A stretch of 64,000 nt of DNA from Halanaeroarchaeum sp. HSR-CO (GCF_024972755.1 NZ_CP087724.1:2604001-2668000), one strand, 5' to 3'. Counted from the stretch's first letter, positions 51,947 through 60,553 are shown. The notes: a model not told the origin generated them from the sequence alone. Program-made: numbers and translations.

Positions 51947-52030
51947 TCAGAAGAACGACGCCGCGTACGCGAAGACGGATCCGGCCATGATCACGGTGAG
52001 GAAGATGGCGATGAGTTGCTGTCGGTCCAT
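51947..52030 (-). CDS. 27-aa membrane microprotein
   Basis: Encodes MDRQQLIAIFLTVIMAGSSV followed by FAYAASFF: a charged tip (MDRQQ) and one hydrophobic helix that fills the rest. It is well placed between taw2 (27 nt away) and the quinone reductase stop (46 nt away). Haloarchaea have several tiny proteins of this plan, and the codon use is good. Function unknown; a membrane-anchoring or modulator role is a guess. Expression has not been shown by anything in the sequence. Confidence 0.6.
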   Translation of the reverse strand: MDRQQLIAIFLTVIMAGSVFAYAASFF

Positions 52031-52056
52031 GTTACTCTCTCGGAGCGCCGACGGTT

Positions 52057-53088
52057 TCAATCTGACCCAGGGACGCGGGCGTCGACCACCACGTGCCAGA
52101 CGCCCTCGCTATGGGACTTGACCCGACGACGGTCGAGGATCTCGAGGTCACGGTCGACTGCCGCGGCCGCCTCGCGGAGTCGGCGGATCGGGCGGTCCCA
52201 GAGCTCCGCCTCGGGCGTGGCCTCGTGCATGTGGACGACGCCCCCGGGAGCGACCGAGGCGAGCGCACTCTCGAGGTACGCGTGCGCGTCGTAATATCCC
52301 ATCACGACGCGATCGAATCGTGGGTCGGCGGCCGCGACGCGGGTTTCGACCACGTCCCGGCAGTCGCCGAGCAGGAGTTCGACGCGGTCCTGTACCTCGT
52401 TCAGCGCGGCGTTCTCCGTCAGGTAGCGGAACGCCTCGGGGTTCTTCTCGACCGCGGTGACCCGTGCTCCGGCGCGGGCCATCGGGAGCGTGAAGTAGCC
52501 GACGCCGGCGAACATGTCGAGGACGGTCTCGTCGGTGGCCACCACCTCGCCCATGTGGGCGCGTTCGGCCTTGTTCCCTGGGGCGAACATCACCCGCGAG
52601 AGGTCCAGTGCGTAAGCGGTACCGTGCTCGTAATGGACCGTCTCCGTATCGCCGGACCCGGCCACGACCTCGACATCGGGGTGACGCGTCTCGCCCGCGA
52701 TGCCACCCCTGGCGAGGACGGTGTCGGCCTCGCCGTGGAGGTCGAGGAGTGCCTCGCCCACCGCCTCCCGCCGTTCACAGTCCCCGAATGAGACGAGGAT
52801 CACGTCGCCGATGACCGCCCAGGAACTCGGCGCCCGCTCGACCGCCTCGTCGTCGAAGCCGCGGTCCCGAAGACGGGAATCGAGTCCGAGGCGGCGGAAT
52901 GCGGGGTCGTCTTCCTCGAAGACCGCCACGACCGACGTCTCACTCGGGGGCGCGAGGATCGGAACGGAGAGGTGCTCGTCGTCCTGCTCGCGGACCCGGC
53001 GATCCTCGTCGTAGACGCCCTCCGCTCGGAGTGCGTCCATCGTGGCTTCGGCGTCGGCCTTGCGAACCAGCGCGGCGAGCGTGGCCAT
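52057..53088 (-). CDS. taw2: tRNA wyosine aminocarboxypropyltransferase Taw2
   Basis: SAM-binding Trm5-like fold of 343 residues. SAM motif: VLDMFAGVGYFTLPMARAG. At the position where Trm5 methyltransferases have NLP(R), this protein has VVMGYYDAHAYL, the mark of Taw2/TYW2, which transfers the aminocarboxypropyl group of SAM to wyosine at position 37 of tRNA-Phe. The N-terminal region, residues 1-120, is the RNA-binding domain common to this group. The ATG at 53088 follows the nmd3 stop by one base, so the genes are one operon. It is not certain without activity data that it is not a Trm5. Confidence 0.82.
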   Translation of the reverse strand: MATLAALVRKADAEATMDALRAEGVYDEDRRVREQDDEHLSVPILAPPSETSVVAVFEEDDPAFRRLGLDSRLRDRGFDDEAVERAPSSWAVIGDVILVSFGDCERREAVGEALLDLHGEADTVLARGGIAGETRHPDVEVVAGSGDTETVHYEHGTAYALDLSRVMFAPGNKAERAHMGEVVATDETVLDMFAGVGYFTLPMARAGARVTAVEKNPEAFRYLTENAALNEVQDRVELLLGDCRDVVETRVAAADPRFDRVVMGYYDAHAYLESALASVAPGGVVHMHEATPEAELWDRPIRRLREAAAAVDRDLEILDRRRVKSHSEGVWHVVVDARVPGSD

Positions 53089-53089
53089 C

Positions 53090-54187
53090 TCAGGCCTCCG
53101 GGAGGACGTGCAGACCGGCACGGCTCTTCAGCGCCAGAACGGTCTCGGCGTCGGCGTCCAGGTAGTCGGGGCGGGCGACCGTCTTCGACTCGTAGGTCTC
53201 GGGGTCCAGGATCTGGACGGCGTTCTCGTCCTCGACCGCGACGAGGGTCGTCTCCTCGGCGTCGGCGCGGGTGCCGACGACCCGACCGGCCGGGGCGTCC
53301 CCGTCCTCGTAGCTGGCTTCGTAGGGCGCACCGGTCGTGACCCTGACGCCTTTGAGGTTGCCGTGGACGCTTCGGACGAGGACCGGGCCCGCCTCGTCGT
53401 CGAGTGCCACGACGTCGCCGGGCTGGTACCGGGGCAGTCGAACCGCGTACGTGACGCGATAGACCTCGTTACCGTCCTCGTCCTCGGTGACCAGCGTCTC
53501 GGAATCGTCGACGCGACCCCCGAACTCGGTGACGAGTTTCCGCGAGACCTTCTTCCCGATCTTGTTGGTCGAGAGCTTCATGTCGAGCCCGTCCGCCATC
53601 TCCGATATCTCGGTGATGAAGGCGTTACGGTCGCCGGTGGCCTCCATCTCGGCGACGACGTCGTTGGCGATATCGACGGCGCGCGACGTCTCCTCGGCCG
53701 TCGGCGTCCTGTCGGTCGCCCGCACCTGGACCACCGATGCGTAGTAATCGCCCGAGATACGCCCACACCGGGTGCAGGTTCCTTTCGCGATGGTGACCGG
53801 GACGGTAACCGACTCGGTGACGGGATCGTCGCGAACGGTGCCGGTGAACGTCGCGTGCATCCGGATGGTCGTCGGGTCGACCTGTTCGGGCCTGACCTGC
53901 CACTCGACGTCCTCGGCCGCGACGTGGACGCCGAGGGCCTCGGTGACCGCCTCGACGGCGACGTCGGTGTAGTCCTGGGCGCCGACATCGACCCACCGAT
54001 TGCCGCGGTGGACCGCACCGCACCGGGCACAGACGTTCACCTGGACCCGTTCCGGCGCGTCGACCAGCGAGAAATCCTCGAGATAGCACGCATCACAGAG
54101 CATCCGCTCCCGGCGGGTCTCCCCTGACTCGCGTGGAACCACGGGATCGCCACAGCGCGGACAGAACGTGCCGGTCTCGGCTGTCAT
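53090..54187 (-). CDS. nmd3: NMD3 homologue, ribosome large-subunit factor
   Basis: Archaeal relative of the eukaryotic 60S export adaptor NMD3, 365 residues. The N-terminus carries two CxxC pairs (FCPRCGDP and MLCDACYLED), then CARCGAVHRGNRW and CTRCGRISG, a string of zinc ribbons typical of the family. The region DRNAFITEISEMADGLDMKLS and STNKIGKKVSRKLV is conserved. The C-terminus contains an OB-like section (PRYQPGDVVALDD). Archaea lack a nucleus, so it probably acts in ribosome assembly or recycling. It is the first gene of an operon with taw2. Confidence 0.92.
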   Translation of the reverse strand: MTAETGTFCPRCGDPVVPRESGETRRERMLCDACYLEDFSLVDAPERVQVNVCARCGAVHRGNRWVDVGAQDYTDVAVEAVTEALGVHVAAEDVEWQVRPEQVDPTTIRMHATFTGTVRDDPVTESVTVPVTIAKGTCTRCGRISGDYYASVVQVRATDRTPTAEETSRAVDIANDVVAEMEATGDRNAFITEISEMADGLDMKLSTNKIGKKVSRKLVTEFGGRVDDSETLVTEDEDGNEVYRVTYAVRLPRYQPGDVVALDDEAGPVLVRSVHGNLKGVRVTTGAPYEASYEDGDAPAGRVVGTRADAEETTLVAVEDENAVQILDPETYESKTVARPDYLDADAETVLALKSRAGLHVLPEA

Positions 54188-54252
54188 CGGGCCGGGCTAT
54201 GCGGCGACCGATGTTAAGTTGCCCGTCACGGGCGTTCACCACGCCACCGCAG

Positions 54253-54642
54253 TCACCCGAAGATGACGCCCTCGCTCTCGCCACGAAGGACGACGGCGTC
54301 GTCTTCGTCGGTGCAGACGAACGACGCCGCGAGTTCTGTCCGGTCGTCGGTCTCCGTGAGGTCCTCGACGGTCACCTCGCAGGTTATCGTCTCGCCCGTG
54401 TAGACCGGTCTGGGAAATTCGAAGGCCATCGACCGGGCCACGTAGTCGATATCGCCGCCGAACTTCGTGGGAAGCGTCGCGGTGAGCAAGCCGTGGACCA
54501 TGACGGTGCCGGACTGGTCCGCGACCAGGTGATGATAGCCCTCGTCCTCGGAGAGCTCGGCGAACTGCGTCACCTCCTCGGTCGTGAACGTCCGACTGTA
54601 GGTGACCGAATCGCCCGGGGAGACGTCCGCCAATCGTGTCAT
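54253..54642 (-). CDS. MaoC-like hotdog-fold dehydratase
   Basis: A 129-residue single hotdog domain of the MaoC type. The active-site pair (Asp/His) lies in HHLVADQSGTVMVHGLLTA, as in (R)-specific enoyl-CoA hydratases. It could hydrate 2-enoyl-CoA, or bind acyl-CoA in another way. The start at 54642 is 28 nt from a TATA element shared with the divergent htpX gene; a start further upstream would overlap htpX. No fatty acid genes are nearby. Confidence 0.88.
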   Translation of the reverse strand: MTRLADVSPGDSVTYSRTFTTEEVTQFAELSEDEGYHHLVADQSGTVMVHGLLTATLPTKFGGDIDYVARSMAFEFPRPVYTGETITCEVTVEDLTETDDRTELAASFVCTDEDDAVVLRGESEGVIFG

Positions 54643-54666
54643 ACCGATGATGTCGACGAGCGACGA

Positions 54667-54674
54667 CTTATAGC
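54667..54674. promoter_or_regulatory. Shared bidirectional TATA element
   Basis: CTTATAGC, read as GCTATAAG on the other strand, is centred at about 54670.5. It is 27-28 nt from the ATG of htpX at 54698 and from the ATG of the MaoC gene at 54642. Both genes look leaderless and seem to use the same element. Confidence 0.5.
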
Positions 54675-54697
54675 CATGGAGTACACTAGGGACGTGC

Positions 54698-55576
54698 ATG
54701 CAGTGGAAAACGGACTGGGGACTGCGCCTCCGGATGGGCGTAACGATGTTCCTCCTGTTCGCCCTCTACCTCGTCTTCGCCGCGTTCATCGTCTGGTACA
54801 TGGGCGGCGGGATGGCGATGTTCGTGCTGTTGATGGGGAGTTTCTCCATCGCACAGTGGTACTTCAGTGATAAGTTGACGCTCTGGAGCATGGGCGCCAA
54901 AGAGGTGACCGAGGCGGAGTACCCGGAACTTCACCGGAGCATCCGACGCCTCTCCCAGCAGGCCGACCTCCCGATGCCCAAGGTCGCCGTCGTCGACTCC
55001 AAGATGCCCAACGCCTTCGCCACCGGCCGGTCGAAGAACCACGCGGCCGTCGCGGTGACGACGGGCATCCTGCAGACCCTCGACCGCGAGGAACTCGAGG
55101 GGGTCCTCGCCCACGAGCTCTCCCACATCAAGAACCGGGACATGACCGTGATGACCGTCGCGTCGTTCCTCTCGACCATCGCCTTCATCGTGGTCCGCTG
55201 GGGCTGGCTGTTCGGCGGCCGGAACCGCCAGCAGGGCGGCGCCCCGGTCATCGTGGCCATCCTGGCGTCGCTCGTCGTCTGGATCATCTCGTTCCTGCTC
55301 ATCAGGGCGCTCTCGCGCTACCGCGAGTACGCCGCCGACAGGGGTGCCGCGATGATCACGGGGAAACCGTCCGCGATGGCGTCGGCGCTCATGAAAATCG
55401 ACAATCGCATGGACCGGGTACCCGAGCGCGACCTGCGCGAGCAGTCGGAGATGAACGCCTTCTTCATCGTCCCCATCGACAAGGGCGTCATCGCCCGACT
55501 GTTCCGCACCCACCCGACCACCGAGAAGCGCGTCGAACGACTTCGCGACCTGGAACGCGAGCTCGAGACAGCCTGA
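54698..55576 (+). CDS. htpX: HtpX-like M48 zinc metalloprotease
   Basis: Membrane protease of 292 residues that degrades misfolded membrane proteins. Zinc site HELSH at 139-143 (VLAHELSHIKNRDM) and a downstream Glu. Two N-terminal helices (12-32 and 36-52) and two more near 150-175 and 180-200 place the active site on the cytoplasmic side. It is followed one base later by pspAB, a pairing that suggests a phage-shock-type membrane stress system, here without pspA nearby. The start is decided by the shared TATA element. Confidence 0.93.
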   Translation: MQWKTDWGLRLRMGVTMFLLFALYLVFAAFIVWYMGGGMAMFVLLMGSFSIAQWYFSDKLTLWSMGAKEVTEAEYPELHRSIRRLSQQADLPMPKVAVVDSKMPNAFATGRSKNHAAVAVTTGILQTLDREELEGVLAHELSHIKNRDMTVMTVASFLSTIAFIVVRWGWLFGGRNRQQGGAPVIVAILASLVVWIISFLLIRALSRYREYAADRGAAMITGKPSAMASALMKIDNRMDRVPERDLREQSEMNAFFIVPIDKGVIARLFRTHPTTEKRVERLRDLERELETA

Positions 55577-55577
55577 G

Positions 55578-56174
55578 ATGGGTGTCCTCGACAGTATCCG
55601 CGAAGCGCTCGGCCTCCGGGCGTCGGCGGACGCGACACGCGAGGCCGACCCGGACGACCTCTTCCAGTTGAGCGGCGCCTCCGTCACCATGGAAGCGGAC
55701 CTCGACTTCGTCCCGATGTCCGTGGCGGGCATCGGCTTCTCCGAGATGGGGTCGACGGACTTTCGCGACGCCCTGCGGGACGTCGAGGCCGTGCTCGACG
55801 GCGACGGCTGGGCCAGCGTCCACGAGGACGCTCACGGCTACACCTGGGCCGTCGCCGACCGGGAGGGCTTCGAGTCGCTCATCACCGACCTCTACGTGGC
55901 CGCGGACACCCTCGACGACCGGGGCTACGGCGACCGCCTGCTCGCCGCCGTCTTCGGCTTCGAACCGACCGAGGGCGAGGGGCGGGTGTACTGGATCTAC
56001 TCGTTCCGTCGCGGCTCGTTCTACCCGTTCGCCCCGCGCGCGATGCGCGAGCGGGACACCGCCCTCGAGGTCAAACTCCAGTCGGTCCTCGACGGCGAAC
56101 TCGACGTCGAAGAGGACACCGGCTACTGGTACCCGCTCTGGCCGGACCGAAACGGCGGCCATCCCTGGGAGTAG
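55578..56174 (+). CDS. pspAB: PspA-associated protein PspAB
   Basis: A 198-residue soluble protein whose sequence (VLDSIREALGLR at the N-terminus, then VPMSVAGIGFSEMGSTDF and RVYWIYSFRRGSFYPFAPR) matches PspAB, a family that in archaea and actinobacteria is encoded next to HtpX or PspA. It has no catalytic motif that I can see. It starts one base after htpX stops, so they are one operon. It probably acts in the same membrane-stress response; the exact interaction has not been shown. Confidence 0.85.
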   Translation: MGVLDSIREALGLRASADATREADPDDLFQLSGASVTMEADLDFVPMSVAGIGFSEMGSTDFRDALRDVEAVLDGDGWASVHEDAHGYTWAVADREGFESLITDLYVAADTLDDRGYGDRLLAAVFGFEPTEGEGRVYWIYSFRRGSFYPFAPRAMRERDTALEVKLQSVLDGELDVEEDTGYWYPLWPDRNGGHPWE

Positions 56175-56207
56175 CGCCACGCGGCGCTTGGGCCCCCACC
56201 GTCTCCG

Positions 56208-57107
56208 CTACTCCTCGACGGTCGGTTCTTCGATGCGATCGAACGACTCTCGCATCCGCGAGAGTTCCCTGTCGACGTCCTCGGCCTTGCCGTGGGCGTT
56301 CGAGATGTGGCGTTCGAGTGTCCCCCACTCGTCCTCGAAGGCCTCGAATCGGCGATCCAGTCGATCGAGGTGCTCGAGGATCTCCTCGGCCTCCGCCGAG
56401 AGCTTTCGGGCCTGCACGCCGGCCTTGATGAGTTCGAGTTTGTGCCCGAGGGTGAGCGGCGAGACGACCTGGACGCCGCGTTTCGTGTACGCCCGGAGCA
56501 TGTCGTACTCCTCGGTCACGAGGTGGTAGTAGACGCTCTCGCTCGGGACGAACGCGAACGCGAAGTCGGTCGTCCCCTGGTCCGGCCTGACGTAGTCCTC
56601 GGCGATCTTCGCCAGCTGTTCGTCGACCTGGTCGCGGAAGGTCCGTTCGTGGGTGGCCCGTTCCTGTGGATTTTCGGCCTCGATGGCTCGTTCGTAGGCG
56701 TCCAGCGAGAACTTCGAATCGATGCAGACGACCCCCTCGCTGGTCTCGATGTGGGCGTCGGGCGTCTTGTTGCCCACCACCCGCTTGCGGATGCCGAACA
56801 TGTCGGGCGGGAGGTGGTCTTCGAGGATGATCTCGAGTTGCTCCTCGCCGAACTCGCCGCGCTCCCGCGGGACCCGCAGGAGGCGTTCGAGGTTCTGGTG
56901 GACGCTCTGGAGTTCGGTGGCGCGGTCCTCGATGCGGGAGACCGACGCCGCGAAGCCCATCTCCGAGAGCGTGGTGTGCATCGCCGTCGTCAACTGGTCG
57001 GTCCCGATCTCCTCGCGCTGGACCGCCCGCCGGATCTGGACGAGCAACAGGAGGATGGCGAGCAGCGCGAGCAGCACTCCACCGATGAGGTAGTCGCCGA
57101 CGGGCAT
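56208..57107 (-). CDS. RmuC-like protein
   Basis: A 299-residue protein with one N-terminal membrane helix (6-26), a coiled-coil part (residues 40-100) and an RmuC nuclease-type core. Core strings are GEFGEEQLEIILEDHL, VCIDSKFSLDAYERAI and FAFAFVPSESVYYHLV, the DSKF segment being part of the PD-(D/E)xK site. The C-terminus is helical. E. coli RmuC limits rearrangements at inverted repeats; whether the archaeal form does so is not known. It lies next to the hairpin array upstream of radA, divergent from it. Confidence 0.86.
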   Translation of the reverse strand: MPVGDYLIGGVLLALLAILLLLVQIRRAVQREEIGTDQLTTAMHTTLSEMGFAASVSRIEDRATELQSVHQNLERLLRVPRERGEFGEEQLEIILEDHLPPDMFGIRKRVVGNKTPDAHIETSEGVVCIDSKFSLDAYERAIEAENPQERATHERTFRDQVDEQLAKIAEDYVRPDQGTTDFAFAFVPSESVYYHLVTEEYDMLRAYTKRGVQVVSPLTLGHKLELIKAGVQARKLSAEAEEILEHLDRLDRRFEAFEDEWGTLERHISNAHGKAEDVDRELSRMRESFDRIEEPTVEE

Positions 57108-57149
57108 TACAGGCGCGTACGCGTGGGGGACCCTCAACTATTGGGTTCG

Positions 57150-57397
57150 GGTGGCGCCGGCAGGCGCCACCGAATGAGCGAGCGGGGAGAGCGCGGACCG
57201 AAGGTCCGCGGTACTTACGAGCGGGCCTGTGGCCCGCGAGCGGTAGCCAACCGCGAGCCGCGGGCGGTGCCGCTAGGCACCGCCGGATGGGCGAACGGGG
57301 AGGCGCGGACCGGCGGTCCGCGGGATAATCGAGCGGGCAGGTAGCCCGCGAGATCGAAGCGACCCGCGAGCAGCAGCGATGCCACCAGGCACTGCTG
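57150..57397. repeat. Intergenic hairpin array upstream of radA
   Basis: A unit of three hairpins (A, B, C) is repeated with a period of about 111 bp. A1 (57150-57171) GTGGCGCC/GGCGCCAC; B1 (57192-57210) CGCGGACC/GGTCCGCG; C1 (57221-57237) GCGGGCC/GGCCCGC; A2 (57263-57284) GGCGGTGCC/GGCACCGCC; B2 (57304-57322) CGCGGACC/GGTCCGCG; C2 (57333-57349) GCGGGC/GCCCGC; A3 (57374-57397) CAGCGATGCC/GGCACTGCTG with one mismatch. Stems of A differ between units but stay paired, and B loops are GAA or GGC. Spacers share GCGAGCGGGGAG-like and CGAGCGGGC-like words. Confidence 0.75.
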
Positions 57398-57497
57398 GCT
57401 GTGAGCGGGCACTCTTCCCTGATGAACCCTGGCCAGGGGAGGAGCGACCCTCGATCACCGCACCCGAATTTCACTTTCACTCTGGTGTATACGAGGG

Positions 57498-57503
57498 TTT
57501 ATA
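57498..57503 (+). promoter_or_regulatory. TATA element of radA
   Basis: TTTATA in GGGTTTATACCC, about 28-30 nt before the ATG at 57531. A second TATA-like GTATAC lies just before it. Confidence 0.65.
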
Positions 57504-57530
57504 CCCGAAACGGGAGAATGTCGGACTACG

Positions 57531-58565
57531 ATGCCAGCAGACGCGAACCTCGAGGAGCTGCCGGGCGTGGGACCGGCCACGGCAGAGAAGTTGCACGAAG
57601 CGGGATTCGACTCCTATCAGAGTCTGGCGGTCGCCTCTCCCGGCGAACTGTCCAACACGGCCGACGTCGGCGAATCGACCGCGGCCGACATCGTCCAGGC
57701 CGCCCGGAAGGCGGCGGACATCGGCGGCTTCGAGACCGGCACCGACGTACTCGAGCGGCGCGAACAGATCGGGAAGCTCACCTGGGGCGTCCCGGAGGTC
57801 GACGAACTGCTCGGCGGCGGCGTCGAGACGCAGTCGATCACCGAGGTCTACGGCGAGTTCGGGGCCGGCAAGTCCCAGGTCACCCACCAGCTGGCCGTCA
57901 CCGTCCAGCTCCCCAGGGAGTACGGCGGCCTGGAAGGCAGCGCCATCTTCGTCGACAGCGAGGACACCTTCCGACCGGAACGGATCGACGACATGGTGAA
58001 GGGGCTCTCCGAAGAGGCCCTCGAGGCGACGAAGGCGGACCGTGAGATAGAGGGCTCGCTCGACGACGAGGACGTCATGGACGAACTGGTCCAGGACTTC
58101 CTCGACCACATCCACGTGGCGAAGGCGTTCAACTCCAACCACCAGATCCTGCTCGCGGAGAAGGCAAAGGAGGTCGCGAGCGAACACGAGGATACCGACT
58201 GGCCGGTCCGGATGCTGGCAGTGGACTCGCTGACAGCTCACTTCCGGGCGGAGTACGTGGGCCGCGGCGAACTCGCCGACCGCCAACAGAAGCTCAACAA
58301 ACACCTCCACGACCTGTTGCGGATGGGCGACCTCTACAACACGGCCGTCGTCGTCACCAACCAGGTGCAGTCCAACCCGGACGCGTTCTTCGGCGACCCC
58401 ACGAAACCGATCGGTGGGAATATTTTGGGCCACACCTCGACGTTCCGTATCTACCTCCGCAAGTCCAAGGGCGACAAACGGATCGTTCGGCTGGTCGACG
58501 CGCCCAACCTCGCGGACGGTGAAGCCGTCATGCGCGTCGAAGACCGTGGGCTGAAGCCAGAGTAG
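57531..58565 (+). CDS. radA: DNA repair and recombination protein RadA
   Basis: Archaeal RecA/Rad51 recombinase, 344 residues, forms filaments on single-stranded DNA and drives strand exchange. Residues 1-65 are the helix-hairpin-helix domain ([16 protein letters not shown]). Walker A is GEFGAGKS at 108-115, Walker B is [12 protein letters not shown], and the later [17 protein letters not shown] covers the DNA-binding loop L2. [21 protein letters not shown] is the C-terminal signature. No intein. It starts 28 nt after a TATA element and downstream of a hairpin array. Confidence 0.96.
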   Translation: MPADANLEELPGVGPATAEKLHEAGFDSYQSLAVASPGELSNTADVGESTAADIVQAARKAADIGGFETGTDVLERREQIGKLTWGVPEVDELLGGGVETQSITEVYGEFGAGKSQVTHQLAVTVQLPREYGGLEGSAIFVDSEDTFRPERIDDMVKGLSEEALEATKADREIEGSLDDEDVMDELVQDFLDHIHVAKAFNSNHQILLAEKAKEVASEHEDTDWPVRMLAVDSLTAHFRAEYVGRGELADRQQKLNKHLHDLLRMGDLYNTAVVVTNQVQSNPDAFFGDPTKPIGGNILGHTSTFRIYLRKSKGDKRIVRLVDAPNLADGEAVMRVEDRGLKPE

Positions 58566-58693
58566 CACCGAGCGCCAGAATCGAACCGTACCGGCTCCGC
58601 GAGGATTGCTTCGCGGCGACTATATTCTGTGCCGAGAAACGGCCAGTACCGCCGATACGACCCCCTTGAACGTGCACGTTTTCCCACGCACTT

Positions 58694-58701
58694 GGAATAA
58701 A
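58694..58701 (+). promoter_or_regulatory. TATA element of the dsrE-tusA operon
   Basis: AATAAAAG at about 58694-58701, followed by about 48 nt before the first ATG at 58750; a second AT-rich word lies near 58730. It is the only strong candidate after radA. Confidence 0.4.
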
Positions 58702-58749
58702 AGCACACTACTAAAGCCCTGGGTTCATACTCACGAACTGTACACTACT

Positions 58750-59151
58750 ATGACTGGCTACGCAATCGTACTTGCATCCGAGGAGATAGAACGCGTCCAG
58801 GCGGTCAGCATGATCGCCTCGGTCGCGGCGATGTCGGACACCCCCGTCGAGGTCTTCGTCACGATGAACGGCCTCAACCCCTTCGAGAAGGCGGCCGTCG
58901 AGAACATGGACTTCGAGGGCGGTCGCGTCGCCCAGGCGATGATGGAAGCCGAGGACGTCGAGGTCCCCCTGTTCACCGAACAGCTCGAACAGGCCCGCCA
59001 GATCGGCCCGCTCAACGTCTACGCCTGCGAACTGGCCATGGACCTGCTGGACACGGACCTCGACGACTACGTCGACGACGTCTTCGACGACGTCCTGGGC
59101 GTCTCCGGGTTCCTGAACCGCGCGAAGGACAAGCAGATCATCTTCGTCTAA
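58750..59151 (+). CDS. DsrE-family sulfur-transfer protein
   Basis: A 133-residue protein of the DsrE/DsrE2 fold, which carries sulfur as persulfide or trisulfide. The likely active cysteine is Cys93 in NVYACELAMDLL, a motif common to DsrE2 members. The rest shows the alternating pattern MTGYAIVLASEEIERVQAVS and TPVEVFVTMNG. It starts a four-gene operon with tusA, an SQR-like flavoprotein and a DUF1641 protein, in line with a sulfur-relay or sulfide-oxidation role. Confidence 0.86.
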   Translation: MTGYAIVLASEEIERVQAVSMIASVAAMSDTPVEVFVTMNGLNPFEKAAVENMDFEGGRVAQAMMEAEDVEVPLFTEQLEQARQIGPLNVYACELAMDLLDTDLDDYVDDVFDDVLGVSGFLNRAKDKQIIFV

Positions 59152-59155
59152 ATCA

Positions 59156-59395
59156 ATGAGTGAACAAATCGAAGCTGACGTGACCGTCGACGCCCGCGGA
59201 TCCGCCTGCCCCGGCCCACTGATGGACCTCATCGGCAAGATCAAGAACGTCGACGCTGGAACCGTCGTGGAACTGCTCACCGGCGACGAGGGGTCGAAAA
59301 ACGACGTCCCCGAGTGGGTCGAGGAAGCCGGCCACGAACTCCTCGACACCGTCGACGAGGGTGAGTATTATGCTATCTACGTCGAAAAGAGCTAA
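59156..59395 (+). CDS. tusA: TusA-family sulfur carrier
   Basis: A 79-residue carrier with the CPxP motif: ACPGPLMDLIGKI, active Cys18. The C-terminus is VDEGEYYAIYVEKS. TusA takes sulfur from a cysteine desulfurase and passes it on to DsrE-type or tRNA thiolation proteins. It starts 5 nt after dsrE and is itself 4 nt before the SQR-like gene, so all three are tightly packed. A SufS desulfurase is encoded 2 kb away. Confidence 0.9.
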   Translation: MSEQIEADVTVDARGSACPGPLMDLIGKIKNVDAGTVVELLTGDEGSKNDVPEWVEEAGHELLDTVDEGEYYAIYVEKS

Positions 59396-59398
59396 CCA

Positions 59399-60544
59399 AT
59401 GACGGATGAAATCGTCATCATCGGCGGTGGGGTCGGCGGTACCGTCACGGCCAACCGGCTCGTCGAAAAATTAGAGCGAGAGGTCAAGGCCGGGGACGTG
59501 AACGTTACGATCGTCACCGACGACCCGTATCACGTCTACAAACCGACGTTCCTCTACGTCCCCTTCGGCAAGAAGGAGGCCGAGGACGCGAAACGACCGC
59601 TGGCAGACGTCGTCGACCGACACGTCGACCTGGTCTTCCAGCGGGTTACCGGCATCGACACCGACGCCCAGTCAGTCTCGATGCGAGACGGCTCCGCGAT
59701 GGACTACGACTACCTCGTGGTCAGTACCGGCGCGATTCCGGACCCGGAGGGCACGCCGGGGCTGGGTTCCGACGGGGACGGCCACCACTTCTACGGCCCG
59801 GAGGCCGCCGAGGAGCTCCGCGAAGCGCTCGCGGGCCTCGAAGAGGGACGACTGGTCCTCTCGGTCATCGGCACGCCGCACGTCTGTCCAGCCGCTCCCG
59901 TCGAGTTCGCGTTCATGGCCGACTCGTGGCTCGACAAGCGCGGGCTACGCGACGACATCGAGATCACCTACACCTACCCGATCAACCGCCTCCACGGGGT
60001 CCGACCGGTCGCCGAGTGGATGGAACCGCGCTTCGAGGATCGCGGTATCGACACGCGGACGTTCTTCAACGTCGATTCCGTCGACAGCGACGAACAGGTG
60101 ATCGAGACGATCGAGGGCAAGGAACTGGACTACGACCTCCTGGTCGGCATCCCCGAGTTCAAGCCCTCGCCGCTGATCGAAGACGCGGGCCTGGGGCCAG
60201 ACTGGATGGAGGTCAACAAGGACACCCTCGAGTCCGACCACGCCGAGAACGTCTTCGGCATCGGCGACGTCACCGACCTGCCGACGAGCAAGGCCGGGAG
60301 CGTCGCCCACTACGCGTCGAGCGTCGTCGTCGATCGCATCGCCTCGTACGTGCGGGGCCAGACGCCGACCGGGCACTTCGAAGGCGACACGGTCTGTTTC
60401 ATCGAAGCAGGCATGGACGAGGGAACCCACATCACCTTCGACTACGAGAACGAGCCGGTCGTCCGCAACGAAACCCAGTTCATCCACTGGGCGAAACTGT
60501 CCTACAACGAAGCCTACTGGCTTACCGCCAGGGGGTTGCTCTGA
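59399..60544 (+). CDS. Sulfide:quinone oxidoreductase-like FAD protein
   Basis: Flavin-dependent oxidoreductase of 381 residues. FAD loops are IVIIGGGVGG (9-14), the second NAD-type region near 152-165 and NVFGIGDVTDLP. Two cysteines, Cys163 (TPHVCPAAPVE) and Cys333 (DTVCFIE), are where the redox pair of SQR would lie. It likely oxidises sulfide or a persulfide carrier and gives electrons to the menaquinone pool. It could also be another FAD-dependent pyridine nucleotide disulfide reductase type. It sits between tusA and a DUF1641 gene, a common arrangement. Confidence 0.86.
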   Translation: MTDEIVIIGGGVGGTVTANRLVEKLEREVKAGDVNVTIVTDDPYHVYKPTFLYVPFGKKEAEDAKRPLADVVDRHVDLVFQRVTGIDTDAQSVSMRDGSAMDYDYLVVSTGAIPDPEGTPGLGSDGDGHHFYGPEAAEELREALAGLEEGRLVLSVIGTPHVCPAAPVEFAFMADSWLDKRGLRDDIEITYTYPINRLHGVRPVAEWMEPRFEDRGIDTRTFFNVDSVDSDEQVIETIEGKELDYDLLVGIPEFKPSPLIEDAGLGPDWMEVNKDTLESDHAENVFGIGDVTDLPTSKAGSVAHYASSVVVDRIASYVRGQTPTGHFEGDTVCFIEAGMDEGTHITFDYENEPVVRNETQFIHWAKLSYNEAYWLTARGLL

Positions 60545-60553
60545 GGTGAGACC

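Noticed and set aside
57150-57397. CRISPR array
   Set aside because: Hairpins recur regularly but the repeats are not identical, the intervals are filled with further hairpins rather than unique spacers, and there are no cas genes.
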